Assembly: GCF_014837245.1 (NCBI RefSeq)
Contig: NZ_JACYFU010000001.1
Span: 62,001 to 126,000 of the forward strand
Length of the DNA: 64,000 bases
Direction: 5' to 3'
DNA from: Devosia oryzisoli
Lineage (GTDB): Bacteria; Pseudomonadota; Alphaproteobacteria; Rhizobiales; Devosiaceae
Positions within the stretch are counted from its first letter, which is position 1. Each line of letters opens with the position of its first letter. The notes below the pieces were generated by a model, which saw only the letters and a program-made list of their open reading frames with translations, was not told the origin of the DNA and made no database searches. Made by a program: the position numbers and the translations under genes. Shown one piece after another: positions 18,622-26,588 of the stretch.

Positions 18622-18693
18622 AGGATGTCAGGCCCGGAGAGCTACGCTCGCAGGGCGGCCCGCGTTTCGCCTGAAGCGCTGGAAATCTGATAC

Positions 18694-18717
18694 CGAAGGG
18701 GCCCGCGGGCCCCTTCG
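18694..18717. terminator. 24-bp perfect palindrome
   Basis: A self-complementary GC-rich block with the core GGGGCCCGCGGGCCCC lies between petC and the small gene at 18828. It would form a very stable hairpin but has no T run in either direction. The 247-bp spacer otherwise shows nothing recognisable. Confidence 0.45.
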
Positions 18718-18827
18718 ACACGTGTGACAAGTCCGTCAGGGCCTTGTCATTGGCCGACAATGCCGCAATGATGCCCGCATGATCCTGCTTCGCGGGGTCG
18801 TATCGCCGGTTCTGGAGGACGAGGAAC

Positions 18828-19025
18828 ATGCCTGCCGTTCGTGTGGCCGTCGCCGTGGTCAGCACCGCTCTTGCCGTCAGCCGCCATCCGGTCGTTCGCG
18901 CCGGCGTGCAGGCGGCGCTCAACAATCCCAAGACGCGCGAAGTCGCGATCCAGGCTACGCGCACCGCCGCTTACAATGCGGGCGTCGTCGCGCGGCATCT
19001 CTTGGGCCGCAACCGCTCCTCCTGA
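18828..19025 (+). CDS. Small hypothetical protein
   Basis: A 65-residue, alanine/valine/arginine-rich protein with a hydrophobic N-terminal stretch (about residues 3-17) and a basic C-terminus (HLLGRNRSS). ATG at 18828 has a good GAGGA site. No family recognised. It may be membrane-associated. It ends 24 bp before apt and could be co-transcribed with it. Confidence 0.5.
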   Translation: MPAVRVAVAVVSTALAVSRHPVVRAGVQAALNNPKTREVAIQATRTAAYNAGVVARHLLGRNRSS

Positions 19026-19049
19026 TTTTCCCGTATTTCCAGGCTTTTC

Positions 19050-19583
19050 ATGTCGCTGGACTTAAAGTCGCTCGTCCGCACGATCCCCGACTATCCCAAG
19101 AAGGGAATCCTGTTCCGGGACATCACCACGCTGATCGAGCACCCGGAGGGGTTCCGCGAGAGCGTTGAGCGCATCGCCGACGCGCATCGGGGCATGGACT
19201 TTACCCACGTCGCCGGTATCGAGGCGCGCGGCTTCATCTTCGGGGCCGGCGTGGCGATTGCCCTCGGCGTCGGGTTCGTCCCCGTGCGCAAGCGCGGCAA
19301 GCTGCCGGGCCAGACCATCGGGCAGAATTACGTGCTCGAATACGGCGTCGACACCATCGAGATTCATGCCGACGTCCTGAGCAATGTGCACAAGGTGCTG
19401 CTCGTGGATGATCTCATCGCAACCGGCGGCACGGCCATCGCGGCCGTCAACCTGATGCGCCGCACCGGGGCCATCTGCGACAACGCGGCCTTCGCCATCG
19501 ACCTCCCCGAGCTTGGCGGAGCCGCCAAGCTCGCGGCCGAGAACGTCGCGGTGCATTCCCTCATCGCCTTCGAGGGCCACTAG
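19050..19583 (+). CDS. apt: Adenine phosphoribosyltransferase
   Basis: A 177-residue purine salvage enzyme that makes AMP from adenine and PRPP. The PRPP-binding loop is VLLVDDLIATGGTA (about residues 116-129). The FRDITTL segment, GIEARGFIFG and the RKRGKLPG flexible loop are all in place. Length is typical. Confidence 0.96.
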   Translation: MSLDLKSLVRTIPDYPKKGILFRDITTLIEHPEGFRESVERIADAHRGMDFTHVAGIEARGFIFGAGVAIALGVGFVPVRKRGKLPGQTIGQNYVLEYGVDTIEIHADVLSNVHKVLLVDDLIATGGTAIAAVNLMRRTGAICDNAAFAIDLPELGGAAKLAAENVAVHSLIAFEGH

Positions 19584-19610
19584 CCCTCAGACTGCCGGGT
19601 CGTGGCAGAC

Positions 19611-20009
19611 CTACCAGTTGTTGCGGCCGTCCATCTGCTCCACCTCGATCTTCGACCAGTCGAGGCCGTCGATCATGTTGAGATTCACCGCATAGGTGCG
19701 CCGGCTCGGCACCACGCCGGGGTCACCCTTGGGCGTGCCGTCGGCATTGTAGGCCGACGCCCAGTCGGGTGAACTGCCCCAGGTCTGCATGCCGCACTGG
19801 CCACAGAAGTGATGCTGGTTGAGCCCGCCGCTGGCCGAATAGGTCCTGTCGTTCTCGAGCGAGGCGAACTCCAGTTCCCCTTCCTCGAAATAGGCCCAGA
19901 CCGCGCCGGCGCGCTGGCAGAAGCTGCAGTTGCACGCCTTCGCCTCCGCCGGTTGGCGGGGCAGGGTGATACGGGTGGCGCCACAATGGCACGTCACGGA
20001 CAGCGTCAT
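19611..20009 (-). CDS. GFA/CENP-V family zinc protein
   Basis: A 132-residue protein with the zinc-binding Cys pattern of the glutathione-dependent formaldehyde-activating family: CHCGA (near 8), CNCSFCQRAG (near 27-36) and CGQCGMQ (near 69). Despite the name, many members have no shown role in formaldehyde metabolism. It is convergent with apt and sits just downstream of the VOC protein gene. Confidence 0.85.
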   Translation of the reverse strand: MTLSVTCHCGATRITLPRQPAEAKACNCSFCQRAGAVWAYFEEGELEFASLENDRTYSASGGLNQHHFCGQCGMQTWGSSPDWASAYNADGTPKGDPGVVPSRRTYAVNLNMIDGLDWSKIEVEQMDGRNNW

Positions 20010-20078
20010 GGATCTCTCCCTTCGGAACGATCCACGTGTAAGGCAGCCCGCTGACGGTTCCTGTCAGCACCTGCTCAT

Positions 20079-20480
20079 TCAGGCCGCGACGCGGTTCGCC
20101 ACGTCGTGCGCATCCACGAGGCAGAACTGGTTGCCTTCCGGATCGCGCATGACCGTATAGGTCGGCAGCACGCGCTCGACCGATGCGCCCGCTTCGGTCA
20201 GCCGCTGCGTCTCGCTGGCGCGGTCGGAGACTTCGACGTCGAAATGCACGCGGTTGTTGTCGCACCGCTGGCCATCGACGTTCTGGAAGCAGATCGAGGG
20301 ACCCGGCCCGTCGACCATCACCGTGGTCTCCGTCTGGGCGTTGAGATCGAGGGCGATCATCTGGGCGATGTCGTCTTCGTCGCGGTGCCGCACGCTGTAG
20401 CCGTCGAGCAGTTCTGCCCAGAAGGCGGCGAGTTCGCCGGGGTTGTCGCAGTCAAAGACAATTTCATGGATGACAGCCAT
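20079..20480 (-). CDS. VOC (glyoxalase/dioxygenase superfamily) protein
   Basis: A 133-residue protein with two beta-alpha-beta-beta-beta units: IHEIVFDCDNPGELAAFWAELL at the front and NRVHFDVEVSD...YTVMRDPEGNQFCLVD at the back. The DPEGNxF segment and the HFD histidine are the usual metal-site positions. Substrate unknown. ATG at 20480 lies 9 bp after AAGGAG. Confidence 0.85.
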   Translation of the reverse strand: MAVIHEIVFDCDNPGELAAFWAELLDGYSVRHRDEDDIAQMIALDLNAQTETTVMVDGPGPSICFQNVDGQRCDNNRVHFDVEVSDRASETQRLTEAGASVERVLPTYTVMRDPEGNQFCLVDAHDVANRVAA

Positions 20481-20588
20481 TCTGCCCATCTCCTTTGCAT
20501 TCCGCCACATCAGTTAACGAAAGATTGCGGCAAGAAAGGTGCAAAGGAGATGGGGCTGGAGCCCAGGGGAAACCGGACCCCAGGAGGG

Positions 20589-20768
20589 TCACCGTCTCGG
20601 CGGCTGGCGGGACAGCAACTGATCTAGTGGCGGCAAGGCGGCGGCCGGTTCGGCCGGCCCCCGTTCACCGCGCTTGGCAGGGGCTGGCACGCCGGCCTGC
20701 TTGCCGTGGCGCGGGACCTTGTGGTCGTGGTTCACGGGTTGGGGGCGCTGGAAGGTGTTTTTGGGCAT
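20589..20768 (-). CDS. Small basic hypothetical protein
   Basis: A 59-residue protein rich in Pro, Arg, Lys and His (starts MPKNTFQRPQ, ends SRQPPRR), probably disordered or nucleic-acid-binding. An AAAGGA site precedes ATG at 20768. No family recognised. The call rests on the ribosome site and composition only. Confidence 0.4.
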   Translation of the reverse strand: MPKNTFQRPQPVNHDHKVPRHGKQAGVPAPAKRGERGPAEPAAALPPLDQLLSRQPPRR

Positions 20769-21052
20769 GCGTTTTCCTTTCCCATCCGCGTCTTCGCGAA
20801 TTGGCCAAAGGTTTCGGAGCAGCGGTGCGAAAGGCGACCGCCAACGGGGATTGGGAGAACGCTCGTGCTGGGGAAATGAAGCGGCGCGGTCAGCCGAAAC
20901 AGGGCTGGAGCACATGAATCCGGATCATCGCAAAACGCCAGCGTGGGTCAGCGGTCCCTGTGAAGCAGGGGAGCCGTCCGTACCTGGAGCGTCGGTTGCG
21001 ACTTCTCAGATCATTTTCGTGCAAAAACCTCGCGTTGGAAGCGCAAGGGTAG
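20769..21052. other. Intergenic region without recognised gene
   Basis: Sequence between the small basic protein gene and the terC terminator. It should contain the small gene's promoter. I see no supported reading frame and no RNA family. Confidence 0.3.
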
Positions 21053-21085
21053 AAAAGCCAGGGGCCGGCGTCAAGCGCCGGCCCC
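21053..21085 (-). terminator. Rho-independent terminator of terC
   Basis: A 10-bp GC stem (21061-21070 with 21076-21085, loop TCAAG) is followed on the minus strand by TGGCTTTTCT. It starts about 12 bp after the terC stop codon. Confidence 0.8.
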
Positions 21086-21097
21086 CCATGATACCGG

Positions 21098-22117
21098 TTA
21101 CGGCTCGAGCTGGCCCGTCTCCGGCCGCTTCTCGGCCGAGATGTCGGGCTCGTTGCGCGTCTTCCAGAGCGAGAAGACGATGCCACCGGCCAGGATCGCG
21201 AGCGTGGCACCCAGCGAGAGCAGGGTGTCGATCTTGATGCCCAGGGGTACGAGGAAGATCTTGATACCGATGAGCACGAGGATGATCGCCAGCGAAATCT
21301 GCAGGTAGCGGAAGCGGTTCATCGCCGCTGCCAGCGCGAAGTAGAGCGCCCGCAACCCGAGGATGGCGAAGATGTTCGAGGTGTAGACGATGAACGTATC
21401 CTGCGTCACCGCGAACACGGCCGGCACGGAGTCGACGGCAAAGATCAGGTCGACGAATTCCACCATGATCAGCGCCACGGCCAATGGCGTCAGCCAGGTG
21501 ACGATCTTGCCGGTCTTTGGATCAGGCTCCTTGACGGTAAAGGCGCGGCCCCGCAGTTCCTTGGTGATGCGGAAGCGCTTGCTCAAGAACTTGAAGACCG
21601 GGTTTTCCTCGATATGGGGCTCTTCGTCCTTGTGGCTGAACATCCTTATGCCGGTGAACACCAGGAAGGCGCCGAACAGGAACAGGATCCAGCTGAACTG
21701 GTAGACGAGCGCCGCACCCACGCCAATGAGGATGGCGCGGAACGCGATGACGCCGAGGATGCCCCAGAACAGCACGCGGTGCTGGTAGAGGCGGGGAATG
21801 CCGAGGAAGCCGAAGATCGTGGCGATGACGAACATATTGTCCATCGCCAGCGATTGTTCGATCAGGTAGCCGGTGTAGAACTCCAGCCCCGCCTGTGCGC
21901 CGCGCTGGAACCAAACCCAGACGCCGAACAGCAGCGCCACCACGACGTAAAAGCCGTAGAGCAGCAGGCTTTCCCTGGCTTCGATCTCGTGTTCATCCTT
22001 GTGCAGGATGCCGAGGTCGAAGACGAGCAAGCCGATGACGATCGCGATGAACGCGACCCAGAAGTAAATTGGTGTGCCGAGAAACTCGCCCGATAGGGCG
22101 GCAATAAGCGATTCCAT
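21098..22117 (-). CDS. TerC family integral membrane protein (Alx-like)
   Basis: A 339-residue protein with eight or nine transmembrane helices. The membrane-embedded acidic motifs of TerC/Alx are present: SLAMDNMFV near residue 90 and DLIFAVDSVPAVFA near 222. A charged loop (HKDEEPHIEENP) separates the halves. Relatives export manganese or help metallate secreted enzymes, or are linked to tellurite resistance. I looked for a manganese riboswitch in the 206-bp 5' region and did not recognise one. Confidence 0.9.
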   Translation of the reverse strand: MESLIAALSGEFLGTPIYFWVAFIAIVIGLLVFDLGILHKDEHEIEARESLLLYGFYVVVALLFGVWVWFQRGAQAGLEFYTGYLIEQSLAMDNMFVIATIFGFLGIPRLYQHRVLFWGILGVIAFRAILIGVGAALVYQFSWILFLFGAFLVFTGIRMFSHKDEEPHIEENPVFKFLSKRFRITKELRGRAFTVKEPDPKTGKIVTWLTPLAVALIMVEFVDLIFAVDSVPAVFAVTQDTFIVYTSNIFAILGLRALYFALAAAMNRFRYLQISLAIILVLIGIKIFLVPLGIKIDTLLSLGATLAILAGGIVFSLWKTRNEPDISAEKRPETGQLEP

Positions 22118-22323
22118 CGCCGGACCTTCTCCATGTAGTCAAGTGGAGCAGCTCCGACATCGCCATAGCGGGTAGCCATGACCAGAGGGGCCCGGCGCTG
22201 CCCCGCTAAAATGCGCAAAAAAGAGAAAAGTTCAAGCCCCCCGCCCTCGAGGGCATGGCGAGCAGGCCGCAGGCGCGGAGCTTCTGGCACGTCCCGGCGG
22301 AATGAAAGGCGCGGTCGCCGCGC

Positions 22324-22668
22324 TCAGCGCGGCGTGCACATCATCACGATGGCGTCCTTGGTTTCGAGCTGCACAGCAACGCCATTGGCGGGGTCGCTGA
22401 TGATGCGTCCGGCCTGGATGCCGGCCTTGGCCCGCAGATTGCCGTCGTTGAAGCCCACGCCGTCCTGGTAGAGCGTGAGCGTGCCCGTCCCGGAGTTGGG
22501 GTCGCCGGCGACGCGGGAGGCGTAGCCGTAGGATTGGCCATAGATGGTGAGAATGCCGGCGCGATTGGTCGTGGCGTCGCGACAGCTCCAGTTGCCCTGA
22601 TAGGATTGGGCCGCCGCGGGCAGCGTGGCGGCGAGGACGAGAGCTGTGATGAGGGCGAATCGGCGCAT
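22324..22668 (-). CDS. Secreted hypothetical protein
   Basis: A 114-residue protein with a clear Sec signal peptide (MRRFALITALVLAATLPAAAQ, cleavage near AAA-QS) and a small mature domain beginning YQGNWSCRD with two cysteines (CRD and C-terminal MMCTPR) that could form a disulfide. No catalytic motif visible. Probably periplasmic. Confidence 0.7.
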   Translation of the reverse strand: MRRFALITALVLAATLPAAAQSYQGNWSCRDATTNRAGILTIYGQSYGYASRVAGDPNSGTGTLTLYQDGVGFNDGNLRAKAGIQAGRIISDPANGVAVQLETKDAIVMMCTPR

Positions 22669-22699
22669 GCAGGCACAGTGCCGAGCGCGCCCGCCTCTT

Positions 22700-23257
22700 T
22701 CAAGCGCCTCGACGCAGGCGCCGTCCGATCACGGGCACTCTGGTGAGCGCCTGCAACAGCCTGAGCCGCAGCGGCATCTTGTAATCCCTGAGCTTGGAAA
22801 AGCTTACCAGATCAGCGGTGTAGACCAGTTCGTTGCGCTGGTTGACGGCGGTGATCCGGTTGAACAGCAGGCCCCAGCCGGGAATCGAATTGGACGCGCG
22901 CTTGTCGTTCACGACCAGTTCATAGGTCACCGTGTCCCCCGGCCGCACCGGCACCTTGAAGTCCATGGCGTTGACGCCGGGCGAGGGCCCCGACACACCC
23001 GGTTCCTCTCCCAGTCCGCGCAGCCGCTCTTCCTCGGCGAACAGCGCGTCCACCATTTTGCGGTGGCCGATGCTGACCGTATGCCACCCCGAAGCGATGA
23101 GTCCGCCGAAATGGCTCTCCCGCGCGAGCTCCGGGTCAATGTGAAAATACTGCGGGTCATACGCCCTGCCGAAGCGGATGATCTCTTCCTCGGTAAAGGT
23201 GTGGCTGCCGAGCGGAAACGGCTCGCCCGGCGTGATGTTCTCGAACCAGCGCGTCAT
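22700..23257 (-). CDS. MaoC-like hot-dog dehydratase, second of a pair
   Basis: A 185-residue MaoC-type hot-dog protein. The hydratase-type segment YDPQYFHIDPELA (about 34-46) supplies the Asp/His pair, followed by GGLIASGWHT. These proteins hydrate enoyl-CoA-type substrates. ATG at 23257 overlaps the stop of the preceding MaoC gene (ATGA), so the two are coupled and may form a heterodimer. A C-terminal basic tail (GRRLRRGA) is odd but short. Confidence 0.85.
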   Translation of the reverse strand: MTRWFENITPGEPFPLGSHTFTEEEIIRFGRAYDPQYFHIDPELARESHFGGLIASGWHTVSIGHRKMVDALFAEEERLRGLGEEPGVSGPSPGVNAMDFKVPVRPGDTVTYELVVNDKRASNSIPGWGLLFNRITAVNQRNELVYTADLVSFSKLRDYKMPLRLRLLQALTRVPVIGRRLRRGA

Positions 23258-23733
23258 GCCGGCGCTCCGGCGTCGCGACACTCGACCAGATTGGCCAGCC
23301 GCATGGTCAGCACCGGCTTGTCCTTCTGGTTGCGCACGTCGAAATCGAGCGTGACGATCCCCCATTGCGGATGGCTGTTGGAGCGGCGCAACTCGGCAAT
23401 CGTCACGGTGCCGCCGATGGTGTCGCCCGCCATCACCGGGTTCTTCCATTTCAGGTTGCGAAAGCCCAGCCCCCCGCAGGAGGCGACGGTGGAGAGAAAC
23501 CGGTCCACCAGCATGCGCAGGCCCAGGCCCCCGGTCTGCCAGCCGCTCGAAGCCAGTCCGCCGAGCAGGCTGTTGCGCGCGGCCTCCTCGTCGAGGTGAA
23601 AGGGCAGGGGGTCGAACTCACGGGCAAAGGCGAAGATCATGTCCTTGGTGATGGTCTCGTGCCCCAGGTCGATCACTTCGCCCACAGCGAGGTCCTCGAA
23701 ATGGCGCCTGTCCTTGGTGACGGGATTGGTCAT
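23254..23733 (-). CDS. MaoC-like hot-dog dehydratase, first of a pair
   Basis: A 159-residue hot-dog protein with REFDPLPFHLDEEAARNS (about 38-55) as the likely Asp-His active segment, then GGLASSGWQT. It resembles its downstream partner and both probably act on acyl-CoA thioesters. ATG at 23733 is preferred; a GTG at 23766 is in frame. The gene is 57 bp downstream of the AraC regulator gene on the same strand. Confidence 0.85.
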   Translation of the reverse strand: MTNPVTKDRRHFEDLAVGEVIDLGHETITKDMIFAFAREFDPLPFHLDEEAARNSLLGGLASSGWQTGGLGLRMLVDRFLSTVASCGGLGFRNLKWKNPVMAGDTIGGTVTIAELRRSNSHPQWGIVTLDFDVRNQKDKPVLTMRLANLVECRDAGAPA

Positions 23734-23790
23734 TGGCTTGCCCCATACGTCAACGGGTTTTTGCACGTCGCGACGCCCCCGGCAAGTCGG

Positions 23791-24657
23791 TCAATTGGCT
23801 TCGAGGCGTGTGGCCCTGAAGGCCAGCGGCGAACATTGACGCCGCCGGCGGAACGTCTTGGCGAGGTAGTTGCCATCGGCAAAACCCGTCAGTTTTGCGA
23901 TTTCGGCCACCGTCATCTCGGTGGCCAGCAGCAGCCGTTCCACCCGCTCGATGCGCCGGTCGAGCACATAGTCGGAAGGTGGCGTGCCCGTGGCCGCCGC
24001 AAAGGTGCGCACGAAATGGGCGCGGCTCATCTCCGCTATGCTGGCCAGGCGCTCCACCTGCAGGGGGGCGCCCAGATTGGCCTCGATATGGGCGATCACC
24101 CGGCTGACCGCGGCCGGTAGGGCCCGGTCGGCCGTCGGCCGGGCGCCGAAAGCGGCGTCGTGCAGGCTCGATATGGCCTGGTAGGCGAGGGTCGAGGCCT
24201 CTCCCGCCGAGAATTCGGGCTGGCGCATGAGGCCGAGGCACGCGGCGGCCAGCCGGTCTACCTGGCCTTTCGTCGGGCGCAAGACGGGGCCGGTGCTGTC
24301 GAGAATCTCGCGCGCCAACCGCAGCGCCTCTCGCCCGTTCAGCACCATCCAGAAATATTCCCAGTGCCCGCCGCGCTCGAGCCAGTAGCGGTGGGCATGC
24401 GGCATCGTCACCAGCATGGTCTGGCCCGGGCCGAGCCGGTGGCTGGCACCGGCATAGTCGAGCCGTCCCTCGCCATAGGTGGTGTGCTGGATGACGAGGA
24501 ACGGCGCCGTCCCCCGCTTGCGGCCATCCCAGGAGTAGACCTCGTTCATGCGCTGCTCGTAGCCGGCGCTCACCGCCATGCAGTGGAGCGGCGCGGCGCT
24601 GCGGGGCAGCTCAAGCCGGCGAATGTCATGGCCATGGTCGAGAAGCTGAAAGAGCAC
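23791..24657 (-). CDS. AraC family regulator, probably of the adjacent GH4 gene
   Basis: An AraC/XylS regulator of about 288 residues: a cupin-type sensing domain (TMLVTMPHAHRYWLERGG) followed by two helix-turn-helix motifs (LASIAEMSRAHFVRTFAAATG and VAEIAKLTGFADGNYLAKTFRRR). The start is uncertain: GTG at 24657 retains the LELPRSAAPLHC segment expected in this group; ATG at 24579 would remove it. It is divergent from the GH4 gene at 24759, suggesting it controls that gene. Confidence 0.8.
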   Translation of the reverse strand: MLFQLLDHGHDIRRLELPRSAAPLHCMAVSAGYEQRMNEVYSWDGRKRGTAPFLVIQHTTYGEGRLDYAGASHRLGPGQTMLVTMPHAHRYWLERGGHWEYFWMVLNGREALRLAREILDSTGPVLRPTKGQVDRLAAACLGLMRQPEFSAGEASTLAYQAISSLHDAAFGARPTADRALPAAVSRVIAHIEANLGAPLQVERLASIAEMSRAHFVRTFAAATGTPPSDYVLDRRIERVERLLLATEMTVAEIAKLTGFADGNYLAKTFRRRRQCSPLAFRATRLEAN

Positions 24658-24758
24658 AAAATTACCCGCGTTCGCACAAGCTTTCTCTACACCGCCGGGG
24701 CGTCTGGCGCTAGCACTGTGACGGATTGGAAATTGCTCGTGCCCTGCGGAGGAAAACC

Positions 24759-26213
24759 ATGGCATTCAAGGTAACGGTGATCGGTGCCGGATCGGTGGGC
24801 TTCACCAAAACGCTGATCTCGGACCTGCTCAAGGTCCCCGAATTTGCCGAATGCGAATTCGCCTTGACCGACATCAACCCGCACAATCTCGACATGGTCA
24901 GGCAGATCATCGAGACCATCGTTTCGGTCAACAAGCTGCCCGCCAAGGTCACGGCTACGACCGATCGGCGCGCCGCCATCACCGGCGCCCGCTACATCAT
25001 GAGCTGCGTGCGCGTGGGCGGGCTCGAGGCCTTTTCGAGCGACATTTCCATTCCGCTCAAATACGGCGTCGACCAGTGCGTGGGCGACACCATCTGCGCC
25101 GGCGGCATCCTCTACGGCCAGCGCAACATCCCGGTCATCCTCGATTTCTGCAAGGACATCCGCGAGGTCGCCGAGCCGGGCGCACTGTTCCTCAACTATG
25201 CCAACCCCATGGCCATGAACACCTGGGCGGCCGAGATGTATGGCGGGGTCAACGTCGTCGGCCTCTGCCACGGCGTGCAGCATGGCGCGCACCAGATCGC
25301 GCAGGTGCTGGGCGTCGATGACAGCGAGCTCGACTATGTGTGCTCGGGCATCAACCACCAGACCTGGTACATCGACATCCGCGCCAAGGGCCGCAAGGTC
25401 GGGAAGGACGAGCTGATCGCGGCGTTCGAGGCGCATCCGGTCTATTCGCGGCAGGAGAAGGTGCGCATCGACGTGCTCAAGCGCTTCGGCGTCTATTCCA
25501 CCGAGAGCAACGGGCACCTCTCCGAATACCTGCCCTGGTACCGCAAGCGACCCGAGGAGATCGGCCGCTGGATCGACATGAGCGACTGGATCCACGGCGA
25601 GACGGGCGGCTACCTGCGTTACTCCACCGAGCGCCGGAACTGGTTCGAAACCGACTTCCCGATGTTCAAGGAACAGGCCAGCAAGCCCCTCTCCGAGGTC
25701 AAGCGCACCAGCGAGCACGCCAGCTACATCATCGAGGCGATGGAGACCGGCCGCGTCTATCGCGGCCACTTCAACCGCCGCAACAATGGCATCATCACCA
25801 ACCTGCCCGACGACGCCATCATCGAAAGCCCCGGCTATGTCGACCGCTTCGGCATCAACATGATCGAGGGCATCACGCTGCCCACCGCCTGCGCCGCCAC
25901 CTGTTCGGTCTCGGTTTCCGTGCAGCGCCTGTCGGTGGAAGCGGCGATGAGCGGTGACATCGATACGCTCAAGCTCGCCGTGCTGCACGATCCCTTGGTG
26001 GGCGCCATCTGCACCCCCGACGAAGTCTGGGCCATGGTCGACGAAATGGTCGTCGCCCAGGCCCAGTGGCTGCCCCAATATGCCGACGCCGTCCCGGCCG
26101 CCCGGGAGCGGATCGCCAAATCCACCGTCAAGACCCGCGACTGGGAAGGCGCCGCCCGCAAGCGCGTCCGCTCCGTCGAAGAACTGCGCGAAATGAGCGG
26201 CGCGCATCATTGA
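24759..26213 (+). CDS. GH4 glycosidase with CHGV motif (possible alpha-glucuronidase/galacturonidase type)
   Basis: A 484-residue NAD-dependent family 4 glycoside hydrolase. GAGSVG (9-14) binds NAD; Asp-Ile-Asn (38-40) follows the second strand; NYANPMAMNT (146-155), CHGV (170-173) and GINHQTWY (197-204) form the metal/NAD site. GH4 enzymes work by redox-assisted elimination needing NAD and Mn2+. CHSV is typical of alpha-galactosidases and CN[VI]P of phosphoglycosidases; CHGx is, as I recall, associated with alpha-glucuronidases. Cytoplasmic. AAGGAGG-like GGAGG precedes ATG 24759. Divergent from an AraC gene; a terminator follows. Confidence 0.85.
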   Translation: MAFKVTVIGAGSVGFTKTLISDLLKVPEFAECEFALTDINPHNLDMVRQIIETIVSVNKLPAKVTATTDRRAAITGARYIMSCVRVGGLEAFSSDISIPLKYGVDQCVGDTICAGGILYGQRNIPVILDFCKDIREVAEPGALFLNYANPMAMNTWAAEMYGGVNVVGLCHGVQHGAHQIAQVLGVDDSELDYVCSGINHQTWYIDIRAKGRKVGKDELIAAFEAHPVYSRQEKVRIDVLKRFGVYSTESNGHLSEYLPWYRKRPEEIGRWIDMSDWIHGETGGYLRYSTERRNWFETDFPMFKEQASKPLSEVKRTSEHASYIIEAMETGRVYRGHFNRRNNGIITNLPDDAIIESPGYVDRFGINMIEGITLPTACAATCSVSVSVQRLSVEAAMSGDIDTLKLAVLHDPLVGAICTPDEVWAMVDEMVVAQAQWLPQYADAVPAARERIAKSTVKTRDWEGAARKRVRSVEELREMSGAHH

Positions 26214-26238
26214 TCATCCACGTCCTCCCTGACGTGAG

Positions 26239-26262
26239 GCCCCCGGTACGCCGGGGGCTTTT
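26239..26262 (+). terminator. Rho-independent terminator after GH4 gene
   Basis: An 8-bp GC stem (26239-26246 with 26251-26258, loop TACG) followed by TTTTCT, 25 bp past the GH4 stop. Confidence 0.85.
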
Positions 26263-26389
26263 CTATTGCGCCGACTGCGCGACCTCCCCCTCCCGCCGTC
26301 ATTGCCCGGCTCGTCCGGGCAATCCATCTCGCCACGCACCAGGATAACGGGAATTAGCCGGTGACGACGATACGTAACCAACCACCAAG

Positions 26390-26462
26390 TCATCCCCGCG
26401 AAAGCGGGGACCTCCGTTTCCTTTGGGCGAGAAAACAGGGGTTCCCGCTTTCGCGGGAATGA
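26390..26462. repeat. Palindromic intergenic element, copy 1
   Basis: Two arms of about 22 bp, 26390-26411 (TCATCCCCGCGAAAGCGGGG start) and 26441-26462 (TTCCCGCTTTCGCGGGAATG core), are near inverted copies around a 29-nt spacer; each arm also contains its own short hairpin. It lies in the 375-bp gap between the GH4 and halogenase genes, which holds no supported gene. Related copies are at 29318-29385 and 36051-36113. Confidence 0.7.
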
Positions 26463-26588
26463 GACTCTGGGAAGCCCTCTCACACCCCGGTGTGTCTGCG
26501 GCAAAAAGGAGAAAATTTCCGGTTTTCACAGAAGCGCTTGTCCGGCTGACAGCTGCACCATAGCGTCGTGCGGGGGAGGATGCTTCGC

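Noticed and set aside
22118-22323. Possible manganese (yybP-ykoY) riboswitch upstream of terC
   Set aside because: The spacer has GC-rich short hairpins, but I could not find the conserved internal-loop sequences of that riboswitch.
26390-26462. CRISPR-like repeat
   Set aside because: The repeats are inverted, with one spacer; there is no array and no cas gene.
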